DNA of 64,000 nucleotides from Spirosoma foliorum (GTDB lineage Bacteria > Bacteroidota > Bacteroidia > Cytophagales > Spirosomataceae), in NCBI RefSeq assembly GCF_014117325.1, contig NZ_CP059732.1, positions 1,984,001 through 2,048,000 on the forward strand, read 5' to 3'. Shown here piece by piece: positions 45,425 through 54,851 of the stretch. Position 1 is the stretch's first letter, and every line of letters starts with the position of its first letter. Under the pieces are notes generated by a model. It had not been told where the DNA came from. It was given only the letters and a program-made list of their open reading frames with translations, and did no database searches. Position numbers and translations under genes: made by a program.

Positions 45425-45467
45425 CGGTACAAACAGATGGTATTCCAGTAAAAAGAGGGGATTTCAA
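45425..45467. promoter_or_regulatory. Candidate regulator-binding element, second copy
   Basis: CGGTACAAA (45425-45433) and CAGTAAAAA (45446-45454) lie 21 bp apart, and 45432-45467 matches 31371-31406 at 31 of 36 positions. It is 200-250 bp upstream of the hydrolase start on the minus strand. Confidence 0.5.
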
Positions 45468-45537
45468 ACAGGTTGAAATGGGGTCAATTATTAGAAGGCT
45501 TGGTTTGATAAAACCAGTAATTCTTATAGAAAACGGT

Positions 45538-45787
45538 GGCTGATTGAATTAGTGATCAGATGGTGTAGATGGCTGATTGATCAGAAACAGATTAGTCAAC
45601 GCAAAGCTTGTCGTTGAGTGGGCCTTAGCCTCAATGCCCTTAGTGAGCCAGCAGTCATCAATGACAAGGATAAAGTGATGGCAAGCCGGATCGAGCAGTT
45701 TGCTCGGCGGCATAAGCAGGGGGGAGGGGAGTACTAAAGATCTATCGCCGATTGAGCAAACAGGGCGAGCTGGTGAGCCATAAATGA
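45538..45787 (+). mobile_element. IS3-family orfB fragment
   Basis: One frame reads RKRWLIELVIRWCRWLIDQK and ISQRKACR, a TGA, VGLSLNALSEPAVINDKDK and ASRIEQFARRHKQGG, then after a one-base shift KIYRRLSKQGELVSHK. This matches the N-terminal HTH_21 and linker of an IS3 OrfB. It differs in sequence from the complete element at 3.4-4.8 kb. The catalytic core is gone. The following 240 bp show nothing recognisable. Confidence 0.65.
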
Positions 45788-46026
45788 AAGGGCCGTCCCG
45801 TATGCCTCTTGTCCTAAAAATCTGTTAGCTAACCGTACACAGTCCCGAAATAAAGCCCTAAAAGTCCAGATACGAAGTTAAAAGTTTAGTATCCGAATTT
45901 TTAGGACCCTATCAAAACACTATTCCATTCTTTGCAATAAATGCAGTAAACTAGTTCGTCTCTTTAAAAGACTCTTTTTAGGGAACGCATGGCGTACATA
46001 AAAGCCAAAAGAATGAAACCGAAAAC

Positions 46027-46248
46027 CTAAACATCCAGCAAGCCCCGTTCACTATACACGTTCTCGTCTTTCAACAACGCATCGACTTGCTTGTCAAGTT
46101 TGGGCAAGTACATGGCCTGCATATAAACAACATCCACGGGATTATAGGATACTCCACCGGCTAACTCATAACCACTGGACAACCGATCAACCACTTGCGA
46201 TTCGAGTAATTCAAGGGTTTCGGCGGCTTCAACGACATATAGCTTCAT
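46027..46248 (-). CDS. Small DUF1737-like protein
   Basis: A 73-residue protein: MKLYVVEAAETLELLESQVVDRLSSGYELAGGVSY. The pattern of a strand, an amphipathic helix and a GYELAGGVS turn is that of DUF1737, a tiny cytosolic domain of unknown role. The tail KLDKQVDALLKDENVYSERGLLDV is helical and polar. It is transcribed alone, divergent from the amidohydrolase gene. Confidence 0.7.
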   Translation of the reverse strand: MKLYVVEAAETLELLESQVVDRLSSGYELAGGVSYNPVDVVYMQAMYLPKLDKQVDALLKDENVYSERGLLDV

Positions 46249-46408
46249 AACAACTGGAACTTGATCAGTATACTAGCCCTAATAAAGACTGTGATGTATA
46301 TACTACTAACTACTTGACTGATTAGTTTTCAATTTCGTAGTAACCACCCTGGATTTGCTCCCAGCATATAGTGATTGCCTGCTACAAGATTTCTCCAAAT
46401 GCCCCTTT

Positions 46409-48181
46409 ATGACTATGCTTCGCTGGATACCGTCCTTTTTGTTTAGTTTATGTTTCGCTACTACGGCCGTAGCTCAAAATCAGTCGCTAACAAACGATTC
46501 GGCAACGATTGCTCCGCCGGGACCGGTGCTGATTACCAACGGCAACCTGGTAGATGTAGAAACGGGGCGGGTTCGCCAGGGGATGAGTTTACTCATCGAA
46601 AACGGTATTATTCGCAAAATCGGTAAAAACCTGTCGACAACAGCGGGCACAACGGTTGTCGACGCAACAGGAAAATGGTTGATGCCGGGCCTGATCGACA
46701 GCCACATCCATCTGTTTCAGTCGGGTGGATTATATACCCGGCCTGATGGCGTTGATCTGACCAAATACCGGCCCTATGAAACCGAGCGTAAATGGCTGCG
46801 CGACAACATGGGCGATTTACTACGTCGGTATCTGGCCTGCGGCATCACGACCGTGATTGACATCGGTGGACCGCTTTATCAATTCGCGTATCGCGACCGA
46901 TACAATCAGCGATACACCAGTCCGCAGATTCTGATGACGGGGCCGCTAATTTCAACCTACCAGCCCGAAGCGTTTAAGATGGAGGATTCGCCGATTATTA
47001 AAGCCAATACGCCCGACGAAGCTCGTGAGCAGGTACGCCGGCAGTTACCCTATAAGCCGGATTTTATCAAAATCTGGTTCATCGTACGGGGCGTTGGTGC
47101 AGGTGAACAGGCGCAGGCAATGGTTCAGGCTGCCATTGATGAAAGTCATAAGAATAGACTAAAAGTGGCCATTCATACGCAGGAATTGCTGGCCGCCAAA
47201 TTAGGCGTAAAATACGGCGCCGATTACCTGGTTCATAGCCCCGAAGATGGCATGATCGATGACGAACTGATTGCACTGATGAAGCAACGGAACGTTAGCT
47301 ATTGTCCGACAATGGTCGTGGCCGACGGCTATACCGGTTTTTTCACGAATAAGCGTAAGTTGACTTCTTACGAGTTTACGCGCGCCAACCCCTACGTACT
47401 GGGCACGCTGTTCGACATGAAGCACCTACCCGAGGCAGCGCTGCAAAAACAGTTTGGTGATTTCCTGACTAGTCCAGCTTATCAGCGCACACAGACTAAC
47501 CGAAATTCCTTCCTATGGGCTAATCTGATCCGGGTGTGGCGGGCGGGTATCAACGTAGTGACCGGCACGGATGCGGGCAATCCCGGTACGTTTCATGGTA
47601 CGTCTTATATCGATGAACTGCGCAAGATGAAAACGGCGGACCTGACCAATGCTGATCTGTTAAAGGCGTCAACGATCAACGCGGCTAAAATTCTAGGTAA
47701 AGAAGGTCAGATTGGCTCGTTGACCGAAGGCAAGTGGGGTAACGTACTGGTGCTTTCCCAGAATCCACTGACCGACCTTAACGCTCTGACCCGCCTTGAA
47801 ATAGTCGTAAACCGGGGGTTCTTGGCGACTCCGGCGCAGCTTCTGGCCGACAAGCCAGAAGACTTGGCACAGCGGCAGCTGAACGCCTATAATGCGCACG
47901 ACATCGAGGCCTTTCTGGAGCCCTACGCCGACGACATAGAACTCTATGGCTTACCTAACAAGCTGATCAGCAAGGGTAAAGACGCCATGCGGCAAGATTA
48001 CGGGAAATTTTTCGCCAACGCACCTGCGCTGCACTGCGAATTAGTCAACCGGCTGGTAGTGGGCAACACCATCGTAGACCACGAGCGGGTTACCGTGGTG
48101 GCTGACAAAGCTCCCAGGGAGGCCGTTGCCATCTACAAAATTGAAAACGGGAAGATCAAGAAAGTGTATTTCACTCAGTAA
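46409..48181 (+). CDS. Exported amidohydrolase fused to a C-terminal NTF2-like domain
   Basis: A 590-residue protein from ATG 46409, which begins a signal peptide (MLRWIPSFLFSLCFATTAVAQ). Residues to about 465 form a metal-dependent amidohydrolase: MPGLIDSHIHLF (two metal His), DFIKIWFIV (possible carboxylated Lys), AIHTQE and YLVHSPEDG (His) and VTGTDAGNPGT (catalytic Asp). Then LGKEGQIGSLTEGKWGNVLVLSQNPL closes the composite sheet. From about 485 a SnoaL/NTF2-type domain follows (LNAYNAHDIEAFLEPYADDIELYG). The fusion is unusual. It likely hydrolyses a cyclic amide or dipeptide in the periplasm. Confidence 0.9.
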   Translation: MTMLRWIPSFLFSLCFATTAVAQNQSLTNDSATIAPPGPVLITNGNLVDVETGRVRQGMSLLIENGIIRKIGKNLSTTAGTTVVDATGKWLMPGLIDSHIHLFQSGGLYTRPDGVDLTKYRPYETERKWLRDNMGDLLRRYLACGITTVIDIGGPLYQFAYRDRYNQRYTSPQILMTGPLISTYQPEAFKMEDSPIIKANTPDEAREQVRRQLPYKPDFIKIWFIVRGVGAGEQAQAMVQAAIDESHKNRLKVAIHTQELLAAKLGVKYGADYLVHSPEDGMIDDELIALMKQRNVSYCPTMVVADGYTGFFTNKRKLTSYEFTRANPYVLGTLFDMKHLPEAALQKQFGDFLTSPAYQRTQTNRNSFLWANLIRVWRAGINVVTGTDAGNPGTFHGTSYIDELRKMKTADLTNADLLKASTINAAKILGKEGQIGSLTEGKWGNVLVLSQNPLTDLNALTRLEIVVNRGFLATPAQLLADKPEDLAQRQLNAYNAHDIEAFLEPYADDIELYGLPNKLISKGKDAMRQDYGKFFANAPALHCELVNRLVVGNTIVDHERVTVVADKAPREAVAIYKIENGKIKKVYFTQ

Positions 48182-48310
48182 ATAGCCATTTAGAGTTAGA
48201 TAATTTTACGACTTACTGGCCTTGGTAGGGCGTTTTTGTCATTAGTCTTACGTCATTTTAATCAGTTTTATTTTAGGGTAGTTATAGAGAGTAAAAAAAT
48301 GACATAAGCC

Positions 48311-48499
48311 ATGAGCGAAGCCACCTACACCTCTATCCCCGATACCTCCGATACGTTCTATTGGGAGTCAAAATCTGAACAGGGTATTACCAAGTTTATT
48401 CCCCGAGACAAGGCGCTTCATCATCAACTAAAGCTTAAAGCCTGGAATAGTATTCAGGCCGCACTACCCCTCAAGAATAGGAAAGGCTCAGGCTATTGA
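48311..48499 (+). CDS. Hypothetical 62-residue protein
   Basis: A short hydrophilic protein (YTSIPDTSDTFYWESKSEQG, then HHQLKLKAWNSIQAALPLK). It contains balanced aromatic and charged residues. No family recognised. It is on the same strand, 130 bp after the amidohydrolase. It may be real, but its short length keeps confidence low. Confidence 0.4.
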   Translation: MSEATYTSIPDTSDTFYWESKSEQGITKFIPRDKALHHQLKLKAWNSIQAALPLKNRKGSGY

Positions 48500-48590
48500 G
48501 CCTGGTGTGCCTACTACTGAACGTAAGCCATGTTTGCACCAATCCAGCAAGACGCCACTATTCGTTATTTCTGTAAAACGGGGGGCAGAA

Positions 48591-49917
48591 CTAGTTGTGT
48601 ATCTGACTGGCTTTACCAGCGCCTTTGAGAAACGGATTCGGCTTTAGAAACGGGCCTAGTCCATAAAGCTCTATCCCACTCGCGGGCTCATTATGGCTAA
48701 AAAATAAGCGTCCATTGACATCCGTTAAATGGCTACTCGATACGCTGGAGGTAAATATAGGTACCGCCTGGGTGTTACTGGTCCGAAATAAGCCACTAGC
48801 TGTCGTAAAGTAGAGGGACTCCTTAAAGTTGACCAGACTAATAACGGGTCCAGTGAAAGGGCCAGTTACTTTAGTGACGCTCTTACCATCGGTGAAATAA
48901 AGTTCTTTAGTAATGGCAGTAGTAAAATAGGTCTTATAATTTCCTAGCTGAAACGGATTAGGCGAAGACAGATTGACTAGCTTTCCAATTGGCCCCGAAA
49001 TAGTCGCTAGTTTTTTCGTCCCCTGACTTGTCCCATCCGTTATCCATACCTCTTTGCCTAGTGGGCCTGATGAGAAAAAGACATATTTGCCTGCTCGGGT
49101 TAAGCTGTACAATTTAGCACCTCCTCCAGCCGGAGTCAATAGCTTCTTGGTGCTGGCCTCAGTCCCCTGACTAATCCACAACTCAGACTGCGAAGATCCA
49201 CCAACAAATAATAGGGAAGAACCGTAATTGACTAAAAACCGGGGGTAAATGCCCGCCTTGACGACCAGGGAACTGGTTTTGTTACTCTGCCCATTGGTAC
49301 GCCAAAGGTCTCCTTTATAAGTGAAATAGGTAGCACCCGTTAGATAAGTGAAATAGGCTGGAGGTTGTTTGCCTTCCTTGACGGGGTCGAATCCAAACTG
49401 CAAAAATGCTTTTGTGCCTGATGGGGAGCCATCGGACCGTTGTATGAGCCACTGATCTGTTCCGCCTAAAGAGCCTCGTTTGACATAGTATACTTCAACG
49501 GCAAATCCCGTTAACTGACTGGCATCTTGTACCTCGGCTTCTTTATGGCCATCATAAGGAATAACGGTGTTGGCCGCAAAGCCACTCGATACCCATAGTT
49601 GCCTGGTTTTCGAGCTGGGGCTAAGCGCACTAAAAAACAACTTGCCATTAACCGCTGTCATCTCGTTAATATCTGATCCGGCAGGGCCGGGTATGAGGTC
49701 TTTGACCAGCGTTGTGCCAGCAGTCGTACCGGTTGACTTCCAGAGTTCGGCACCATGTTTCCCGTCGTCGGCAACAAAGAAAAGCGTTCCATTGACATTA
49801 ATAAGCTGATTTGGTTTGGAGCTAGGCGCACCCGGTTGAATGTCTTTTATCAGCGTTTGAGCCGGTAGCCGGTTGACTAAACAAAGGAACAGGAGCAGGA
49901 AAAAAAAATAACCGCAT
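48591..49917 (-). CDS. ELWxxDGT-repeat exported protein (frame break in the signal peptide)
   Basis: The listed ORF from 49661 is only the C-terminal 356 residues. The same frame runs open upstream to a signal-like LLLFLCLVNRLPAQ and the first repeat GAELWKSTGTTAGTTLVKD. The natural ATG at 49917 (MRLFFF) is in another frame because of a run of nine A on the + strand (49900-49908); eight would connect it. Several ELWxxDGT-type repeats follow (QLWVSSGFAANTVI, ELWISQGTEASTKKLL, EVWITDGTSQGTKKLA). These proteins form beta-propellers on the cell surface or are secreted; their function is unknown. Confidence 0.72.
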
Positions 49918-49984
49918 GGCCAAGTGGAATGTTAAACGAGAGAATTAATTGACGAAGTGAAAACGCAAGGAAGAGCTTGTAGGC

Positions 49985-50197
49985 TCATCTAAGCAGATAA
50001 TAGAGGATTAGTCCTAAAAGTACCGCGCTAAAGGAGGGATAAAAGAGCTGTTTCTTCCAGAAATAAACGAGACCGGGCAGGGCATAAAGGAAAAATAACC
50101 ACCCTTTATCGACCTTCAACTGCCGTGGATCAATAAAGTAAAGCCCCAGGCATATTGGCACTAAGACTGAACAGAGAGCTTTTATATAGTTAGTCAT
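49985..50197 (-). CDS. Small membrane protein of 70 residues
   Basis: ATG 50197 opens MTNYIKALCSVLVPICLGLYF, and two or three hydrophobic helices (WLFFLYALPGLVYFW, FSAVLLGLILYYLL) make up the whole protein. It starts four bases after the stop of the barrel gene, on the same strand, so it is translated from that transcript. A longer in-frame start at 50302 lies inside the barrel gene and is unlikely. No family recognised. Confidence 0.6.
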   Translation of the reverse strand: MTNYIKALCSVLVPICLGLYFIDPRQLKVDKGWLFFLYALPGLVYFWKKQLFYPSFSAVLLGLILYYLLR

Positions 50198-50201
50198 ACG
50201 A

Positions 50202-50813
50202 TCAAAACGAATAGCCCAGGCTAATTCCTGCCCGAGAATCCAAACTGTGAAAAGTAAACCCGTTGGTTGAGATGACCGTACTGTAACGCATCGTGTGCTC
50301 ATAGCTACTTAAACCAGCCGGCATAGCACCAATTCCTAGAAAGGCATCAACTGTAAAGCCGTTTCGGCTTACCCATTGATAGCCTATCGTGCCGCCAAAC
50401 CCAATGGACTTGATGATTACTTCATCCAGATCGCCAACTTTGTTGAAGCCATACCCAATTTCATTAATATAAGTCAATGAACGGGCTTTTAGATAAGGGC
50501 TTAGGTAAAGACCGGCAGGATGGTCTTTATGCTGAAGCCAGTAGCTATCGTTTAAATAAAATCGGGCTTCTAGAGCAACATTGACAAAATTCACATTGTG
50601 CCTCTCATAATAACTCAACCAGCGGACGCTTCCCTGAAGGGCAAATCGCTCGGAGAGGGCGCGTTCATAAAATAGGGAAACGGGAGCGAATAGATTCGTT
50701 TTTACTAGGTTTGGTCGACTCCACCGCCGAGTCGAATCCTGGGCAGATAAGCTGTTACTGGTCGCAGCACTGAGGAGCAGCGAATAGACAACTAATCTTA
50801 GTCTAGTAGGCAT
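50202..50813 (-). CDS. DUF3575-like outer membrane beta-barrel protein
   Basis: A 203-residue protein: signal peptide (LVVYSLLLSAATSNSLSAQ), then LVKTNLFAPVSLFYERALSERF and strand-like segments (VNVALEARFYLNDSYW, GLYLSPYLKARSL, VIIKSIGFGGTIGYQWV, DSRAGISLGYSF) ending in Phe. It is a paralogue of the barrel at 6187-6810. Role unknown. It is followed at once by the small membrane protein. Confidence 0.82.
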   Translation of the reverse strand: MPTRLRLVVYSLLLSAATSNSLSAQDSTRRWSRPNLVKTNLFAPVSLFYERALSERFALQGSVRWLSYYERHNVNFVNVALEARFYLNDSYWLQHKDHPAGLYLSPYLKARSLTYINEIGYGFNKVGDLDEVIIKSIGFGGTIGYQWVSRNGFTVDAFLGIGAMPAGLSSYEHTMRYSTVISTNGFTFHSLDSRAGISLGYSF

Positions 50814-51053
50814 CTGATAGGTGATGAATTAAAAGCAAGATGTGATTAGGCGCTAGTTGACCTGAATAAGCAACGCAATAGTATTTATATAATCCCTGTG
50901 AATCAATCGGATAAACGTATGATTGCTTATGAGGGTACCTATAAATATGGCGCCTTCTCACCAAAAGCGCCATTTAAACACTTTTCGCCAGGCATGGAAA
51001 ATGGGTTGCCTGAACGAGTAGTTTTATCTACTAAACTAAATCCATGTTTACGC

Positions 51054-51167
51054 ATGAAGCCTCTGTTTACCCCAATCTGTCTGCTGCTACTGCAAACGGG
51101 ATTTATCACCCAGGCTCAGACCGCTGACGTAAGTATCAGCGTTCAGCGTTTTTCTCGGTTAATTTAG
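51054..51167 (+). pseudogene. Signal-peptide remnant of an exported protein
   Basis: ATG 51054 starts a clear signal peptide (PLFTPICLLLLQTGFITQAQ) followed by only 14 residues (ADVSISVQRFSRLI) and a stop. The frame upstream (from 50898) is not protein-like. It seems a truncated gene whose body was replaced by the minus-strand ORF that overlaps its end. Confidence 0.35.
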
Positions 51168-51485
51168 GTTAGTTAAATACTCCTCTCCCAAGTCTGGATA
51201 GAATTTGAGTAGTACTACAATCATTTCCCAATAATCACACAGAAACCAGTGTAAGGTCGCCAAATTTGACTCTTCGACATAATTAAACGCATCAATCATA
51301 TCGATATCCTGAAGCGGATGGGCCTTTAGAAGAACAAAATTAAGCCCAAAGTAGATACCCTTCAATTCTGAGCTAGTGAATTCATGGCCCCATTGTCGGG
51401 GCAAAATACCGGGAAAAACAAAATCTGTTGCGATGAATGTCTTAATGTATTCTTTCAGTAAATATATGTTATGAGAGTAGCCCAT
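51159..51485 (-). CDS. Hypothetical protein
   Basis: A protein of 108 residues from ATG 51485 (a TTG eight codons upstream is also possible). It is rich in aromatic residues and Leu (MGYSHNIYLLKEYIKTF, IYFGLNFVLLKAHPLQ, LHWFLCDYWEMIVVLLKFYP). It reads like a small helical cytosolic protein, but I know no family. It overlaps a decayed exported gene on the other strand. Confidence 0.5.
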   Translation of the reverse strand: MGYSHNIYLLKEYIKTFIATDFVFPGILPRQWGHEFTSSELKGIYFGLNFVLLKAHPLQDIDMIDAFNYVEESNLATLHWFLCDYWEMIVVLLKFYPDLGEEYLTNLN

Positions 51486-51747
51486 GTCAGCATATTTCTG
51501 ATTAGCCAAACATCGCCAAAATCCTGCCAGGGGGCTTCCAAAACCAATAATAAAGGGAGAGTATCTATTGAAAGGCTATATGAAAACATGAATAAGATTT
51601 TGGACTGGCATCGGCGAAAGGTTGGCCTACAGCATGTCATTTTTTTATGCCTTTAGACAGTTTGCACGAAAAGTCACTCTGCTTTTCGTGATGTGTCAGT
51701 AAAATAAATCCCAGAGGACCAGTACTTTGCCGTATATAAACGCCCAC

Positions 51748-52231
51748 AGGACTACTACCACATTTCCAGGTCATTTTGGAGTCGGGTTGGCGAGTAAGTC
51801 TCTGCAACCGCGCGTATCACTGGGTACACTGTTTCTGGCTACATACCTGGCCGATCTACGCTGGCCCATACTTTTATTAGTAGGTGTAGAACGCGTCGAA
51901 AGCCACTCTGGCCTATTGGCTGCCTCTCCCTTCGTGTACTATCCTTTCTCACACAGCCTGTTTTCGTAAGTGCTACCGGGTCTATTATTGGGCCTTGCCT
52001 ACGGTTTGATAGCTGTAACTGGCGCAGAGTACTCCTGGTGGGTCTGTTGGTAGTCAGTCACTGGCGCTTGACCTGGTTATGCACTGCCCCGATCTGCCCC
52101 TCTATTTTGGTGCTTCCCTTTGAGCTGGAATGGATCTTTGGCGATGGCTTTGTCGCTGCTCGTTTATTATCAGCCATGTTAGACAATGAAGTTGGCCAGA
52201 TCATAAAAAAAATAGTGGCGAAGAATGAATA
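51748..52231 (+). pseudogene. Decayed YdjM-like membrane protein gene
   Basis: Three frames carry parts of one membrane protein: FPGHFGVGLASKSLQPRVSL, then YLADLRWPILLLVGVE and PFSHSLFS, a TAA, then LLLGLAYGLIAVTGAEYSWWV and, shifted, LVMHCPDLPLYFGASL. The GHFGVGLA and SHWLLD/HRPDLPLY-type blocks are typical of membrane-bound metal-dependent hydrolase-like (YdjM) proteins. The stretch ends LEWIFGDGFVAARLLSAML. Several frame changes show that it is dead. Confidence 0.55.
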
Positions 52232-52341
52232 ATCTTTCATTATTATAAATCGCTCTCTAAAATGAGATGGCTAGCAATTGACGAATTATCGCCCAGAAAC
52301 TACCCTTTACTCCATCAATTCCAGCCATTAGAGACATAGGC

Positions 52342-53976
52342 CTATTGACTGATCCAATCGATGGCCGCTTGTAAGGTCCGATCCACGCCAGTCAAATAGT
52401 CGGTAGCACTGGGTGTTGCGTCTATGTCAATGGGGACGCCGGGGCCCAGAATTAATTGCCCCTCCAGCGTATAAACACCCAGGCCACTAAAGCGAGTTTG
52501 ATAACCACCTGGAAACGTCACATAGCTCACATCGCCATTGGCACCAGCCGAGGGCGTGCCAATAATCTTGGCCCGGGGAGCCGTACGCAGGGCCATACAC
52601 GTCGATTCCGCTGCGCTTTGGGTACGGCTGTTACAGAGAATAGCGACTTTGCCCCGGTAGTAATCCGCGTTTTTTCGCCCAACATACTGCACTTTACTCC
52701 AGCTAAACAGTCCTGGAGAAGATAGATCAGGTTTGGTATAACGCGCAAACCCCTTGGGGGCTGGATTGAGATAGGCACAAATTTGATGAAAGGTTCTTTT
52801 CGGGTAGGACCGCACATCGAAAATAATCCCTTGCCGGTTTCGGTATTGCTCCATGACCTGCTTTACCTCGCCCACCTGGAGCTTACCTAAGTCCACATAG
52901 CCCATGGTTGGGGGAACGGCTGGGGTTTGGATGGGCAACGAAGGGCGAAAGCCAAAACGCTCGAACTTATATCGATGTATCGTTTTTCGAACGCGTTGGC
53001 CATCCCGGATAAGCTCAATGTCAACCACCGGCTGGGAGCCGGTGAGCAGGACCGGCAAGATCTGCCGAATCAATGCCGACCGATTCGAACCCGAAAAATC
53101 CGGCGCTCGCTGATCGATGAGTTCAGTAATCGAGCGGTCACCAATTCGGATCAGGCGGCCTCCCCGGCGAATATCATCGAGTTGGCTGAGCGAGTCATTT
53201 AGGAAGCCCGTCACCAGCAGCGTGTCAGTCAGCAGCCGGTAATCAAAGGGAGGAAGAAGAAACGGTTTGGTACAGGGAAGCCGATACGCTGGGGGGATGA
53301 CCAGCTCGGCATGACCGTCGTGAGTGGCACTAATTAGCTGCTGCAACACCTGCTGATAGCTCAGCGTATCGGTAGCTTGTTGGAAGCGGGGTACAAACTG
53401 GGTCAAGACCTGATGCCAGGGTTGAGTCATGGCGTATTTGGTGGGATGGAAATAGTCAATGATGTTCCAATAGCGAAACAGACCCAACAGCCGGTACGGT
53501 AAGCTAGGCAAGGTCATAACGGCAAATTCGGCTTCCGAGAAGGCTAATCGGTTATGGAAAGGGTCCCAGCGTACATAGTGATTAGTCCGCTGGTTTCGAT
53601 TGGCGGCAATGTAGGCCAACTTTTGGCAGAGGACTGGGCTAAACAGGGACGAATCGGCCAGCCAACTTAAGTCCAAATTTCGGGTAAAGCGAGCCGAGTC
53701 GGGTGGTGAACAAGTTGAACAAGGTTTAACCGGCCCAAGCTGGTTAACCCAGCTCAGCAGTCGGGCGGACAAGTCAGCCTTAGAGCGGATGGTAGGTGAT
53801 TCTTCAATGAGTTGAAGGAGCTGGCCATCCCAATCGAGTTTTCCTGTAGCAACCTGGGGATGATAGTATTTAAGAAACCCCCATACCCTCCCGATAGTCA
53901 CTAACGTCTGGGTCTGGGTGATGGGCTGAGCAAATGCTGTTGATGATAGCAGAAGTAGGGCGAAAAGATACCGCAT
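52342..53976 (-). CDS. S41-family peptidase
   Basis: A 544-residue exported peptidase with a signal peptide (MRYLFALLLLSSTAFAQ). An N-terminal helical domain carries CSTCSPPDSARF, a Cys pair. A PDZ-like region follows (about 235-320, with DDIRRGGRLIRIGDRSI). The S41 catalytic domain has the nucleophile Ser in NSRTQSAAESTCMAL and GTPSAGANGDVSYVTFPGG. The ending LGPGVPIDIDATPSATDYLTG is the usual tail. It likely cleaves periplasmic proteins at C-termini. A decayed paralogue lies at 10.1-10.8 kb. It is transcribed alone. Confidence 0.9.
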   Translation of the reverse strand: MRYLFALLLLSSTAFAQPITQTQTLVTIGRVWGFLKYYHPQVATGKLDWDGQLLQLIEESPTIRSKADLSARLLSWVNQLGPVKPCSTCSPPDSARFTRNLDLSWLADSSLFSPVLCQKLAYIAANRNQRTNHYVRWDPFHNRLAFSEAEFAVMTLPSLPYRLLGLFRYWNIIDYFHPTKYAMTQPWHQVLTQFVPRFQQATDTLSYQQVLQQLISATHDGHAELVIPPAYRLPCTKPFLLPPFDYRLLTDTLLVTGFLNDSLSQLDDIRRGGRLIRIGDRSITELIDQRAPDFSGSNRSALIRQILPVLLTGSQPVVDIELIRDGQRVRKTIHRYKFERFGFRPSLPIQTPAVPPTMGYVDLGKLQVGEVKQVMEQYRNRQGIIFDVRSYPKRTFHQICAYLNPAPKGFARYTKPDLSSPGLFSWSKVQYVGRKNADYYRGKVAILCNSRTQSAAESTCMALRTAPRAKIIGTPSAGANGDVSYVTFPGGYQTRFSGLGVYTLEGQLILGPGVPIDIDATPSATDYLTGVDRTLQAAIDWISQ

Positions 53977-54211
53977 GGGTAGGGGTTTGGCTATAGGTCC
54001 AAACTTATGAACAGTGATACATTGATGCTATATAAGGCTGGTTAAAGTATGTTAAACGAATTCATTTTGCCTTGACCAGCTTGATCGCTTATCATCTTCA
54101 AAATGGTATTGTAATCGTGAGCTAACTATTCTTACGAATCGCTCCCAATTAAACGATAGGAAGTGAAAAGCTGGAATATTGAGGGTGTTGTGTCCCTATT
54201 TGGGCAATACA

Positions 54212-54831
54212 CCCCATTCGGGAATCCTTCACTTATGCTCAAAAAGAGGATGTGTATCGGTGTTCGTATGGAGCGGTCTTAAAAAACTATGGGCTTCGGA
54301 TGATGGGTGGTTATGGAAATTACTATTATTTCTCCAAAGTGAGTGCAAAGACTGTCCCATCAAAGTAAAATGCTGTGGCAAGAAGACGCGCAAAAGGTTG
54401 GTGTTTACGAGGCTACGAACGTATGCAGAAGCGATTGAGTAGTTCCGAAGAAGTTGCGCAGTTCGATGGTTGAGCCAGTAACGGTCCGCCGTCGCGTTGG
54501 GAGTTTATTGAACTATTTTTGAATGCGACGCTGCAATGCCCGTGGGCAATCGGAAGCCAACAAACGGATGTTAATGGTAGCTATGGCGTACAACCTAAAG
54601 AAATGGTTGGTGAAGAAAGATTGTCCCAAAGCCGTTACCCAGGTACTGGCTCTAAAGCCAGAGAATCTTTTTGTTTATTTCAATTTGGGACTATGGAAGC
54701 GATTTGCGTTATGCAACAACCCCGGGCGTTTTAAGAAACAGCTATACACCTTTTTTCTGACCCTCTTTACTCGTAAAGTTGGTGACGGTTTTTCCATCAT
54801 AACGATACACGCCAAAAAGAGATCAGTGTAA
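54212..54831 (+). mobile_element. IS1182-type transposase remnant
   Basis: Fragments in at least three frames spell the C-terminal half of an IS1182/DDE_Tnp_1_6 transposase: TYAQKEDVYRCSYGAVLKNYG, then SECKDCPIKVKCCGKKTRKR (the zinc-like Cys set), VFTRLRTYAEAIE, MVEPVTVRRRVGSLLNY and AMAYNLKKWLV. The N-terminal half and intact ends are missing. The upstream 53977-54211 shows only the S41 promoter side. Confidence 0.65.
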
Positions 54832-54851
54832 AATATTTTCGTCAATAGCTT

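Noticed and set aside
50898..51053. Upstream extension of the small signal-peptide frame
   Set aside because: Residues before Met 51054 are not protein-like and would hide the signal peptide.
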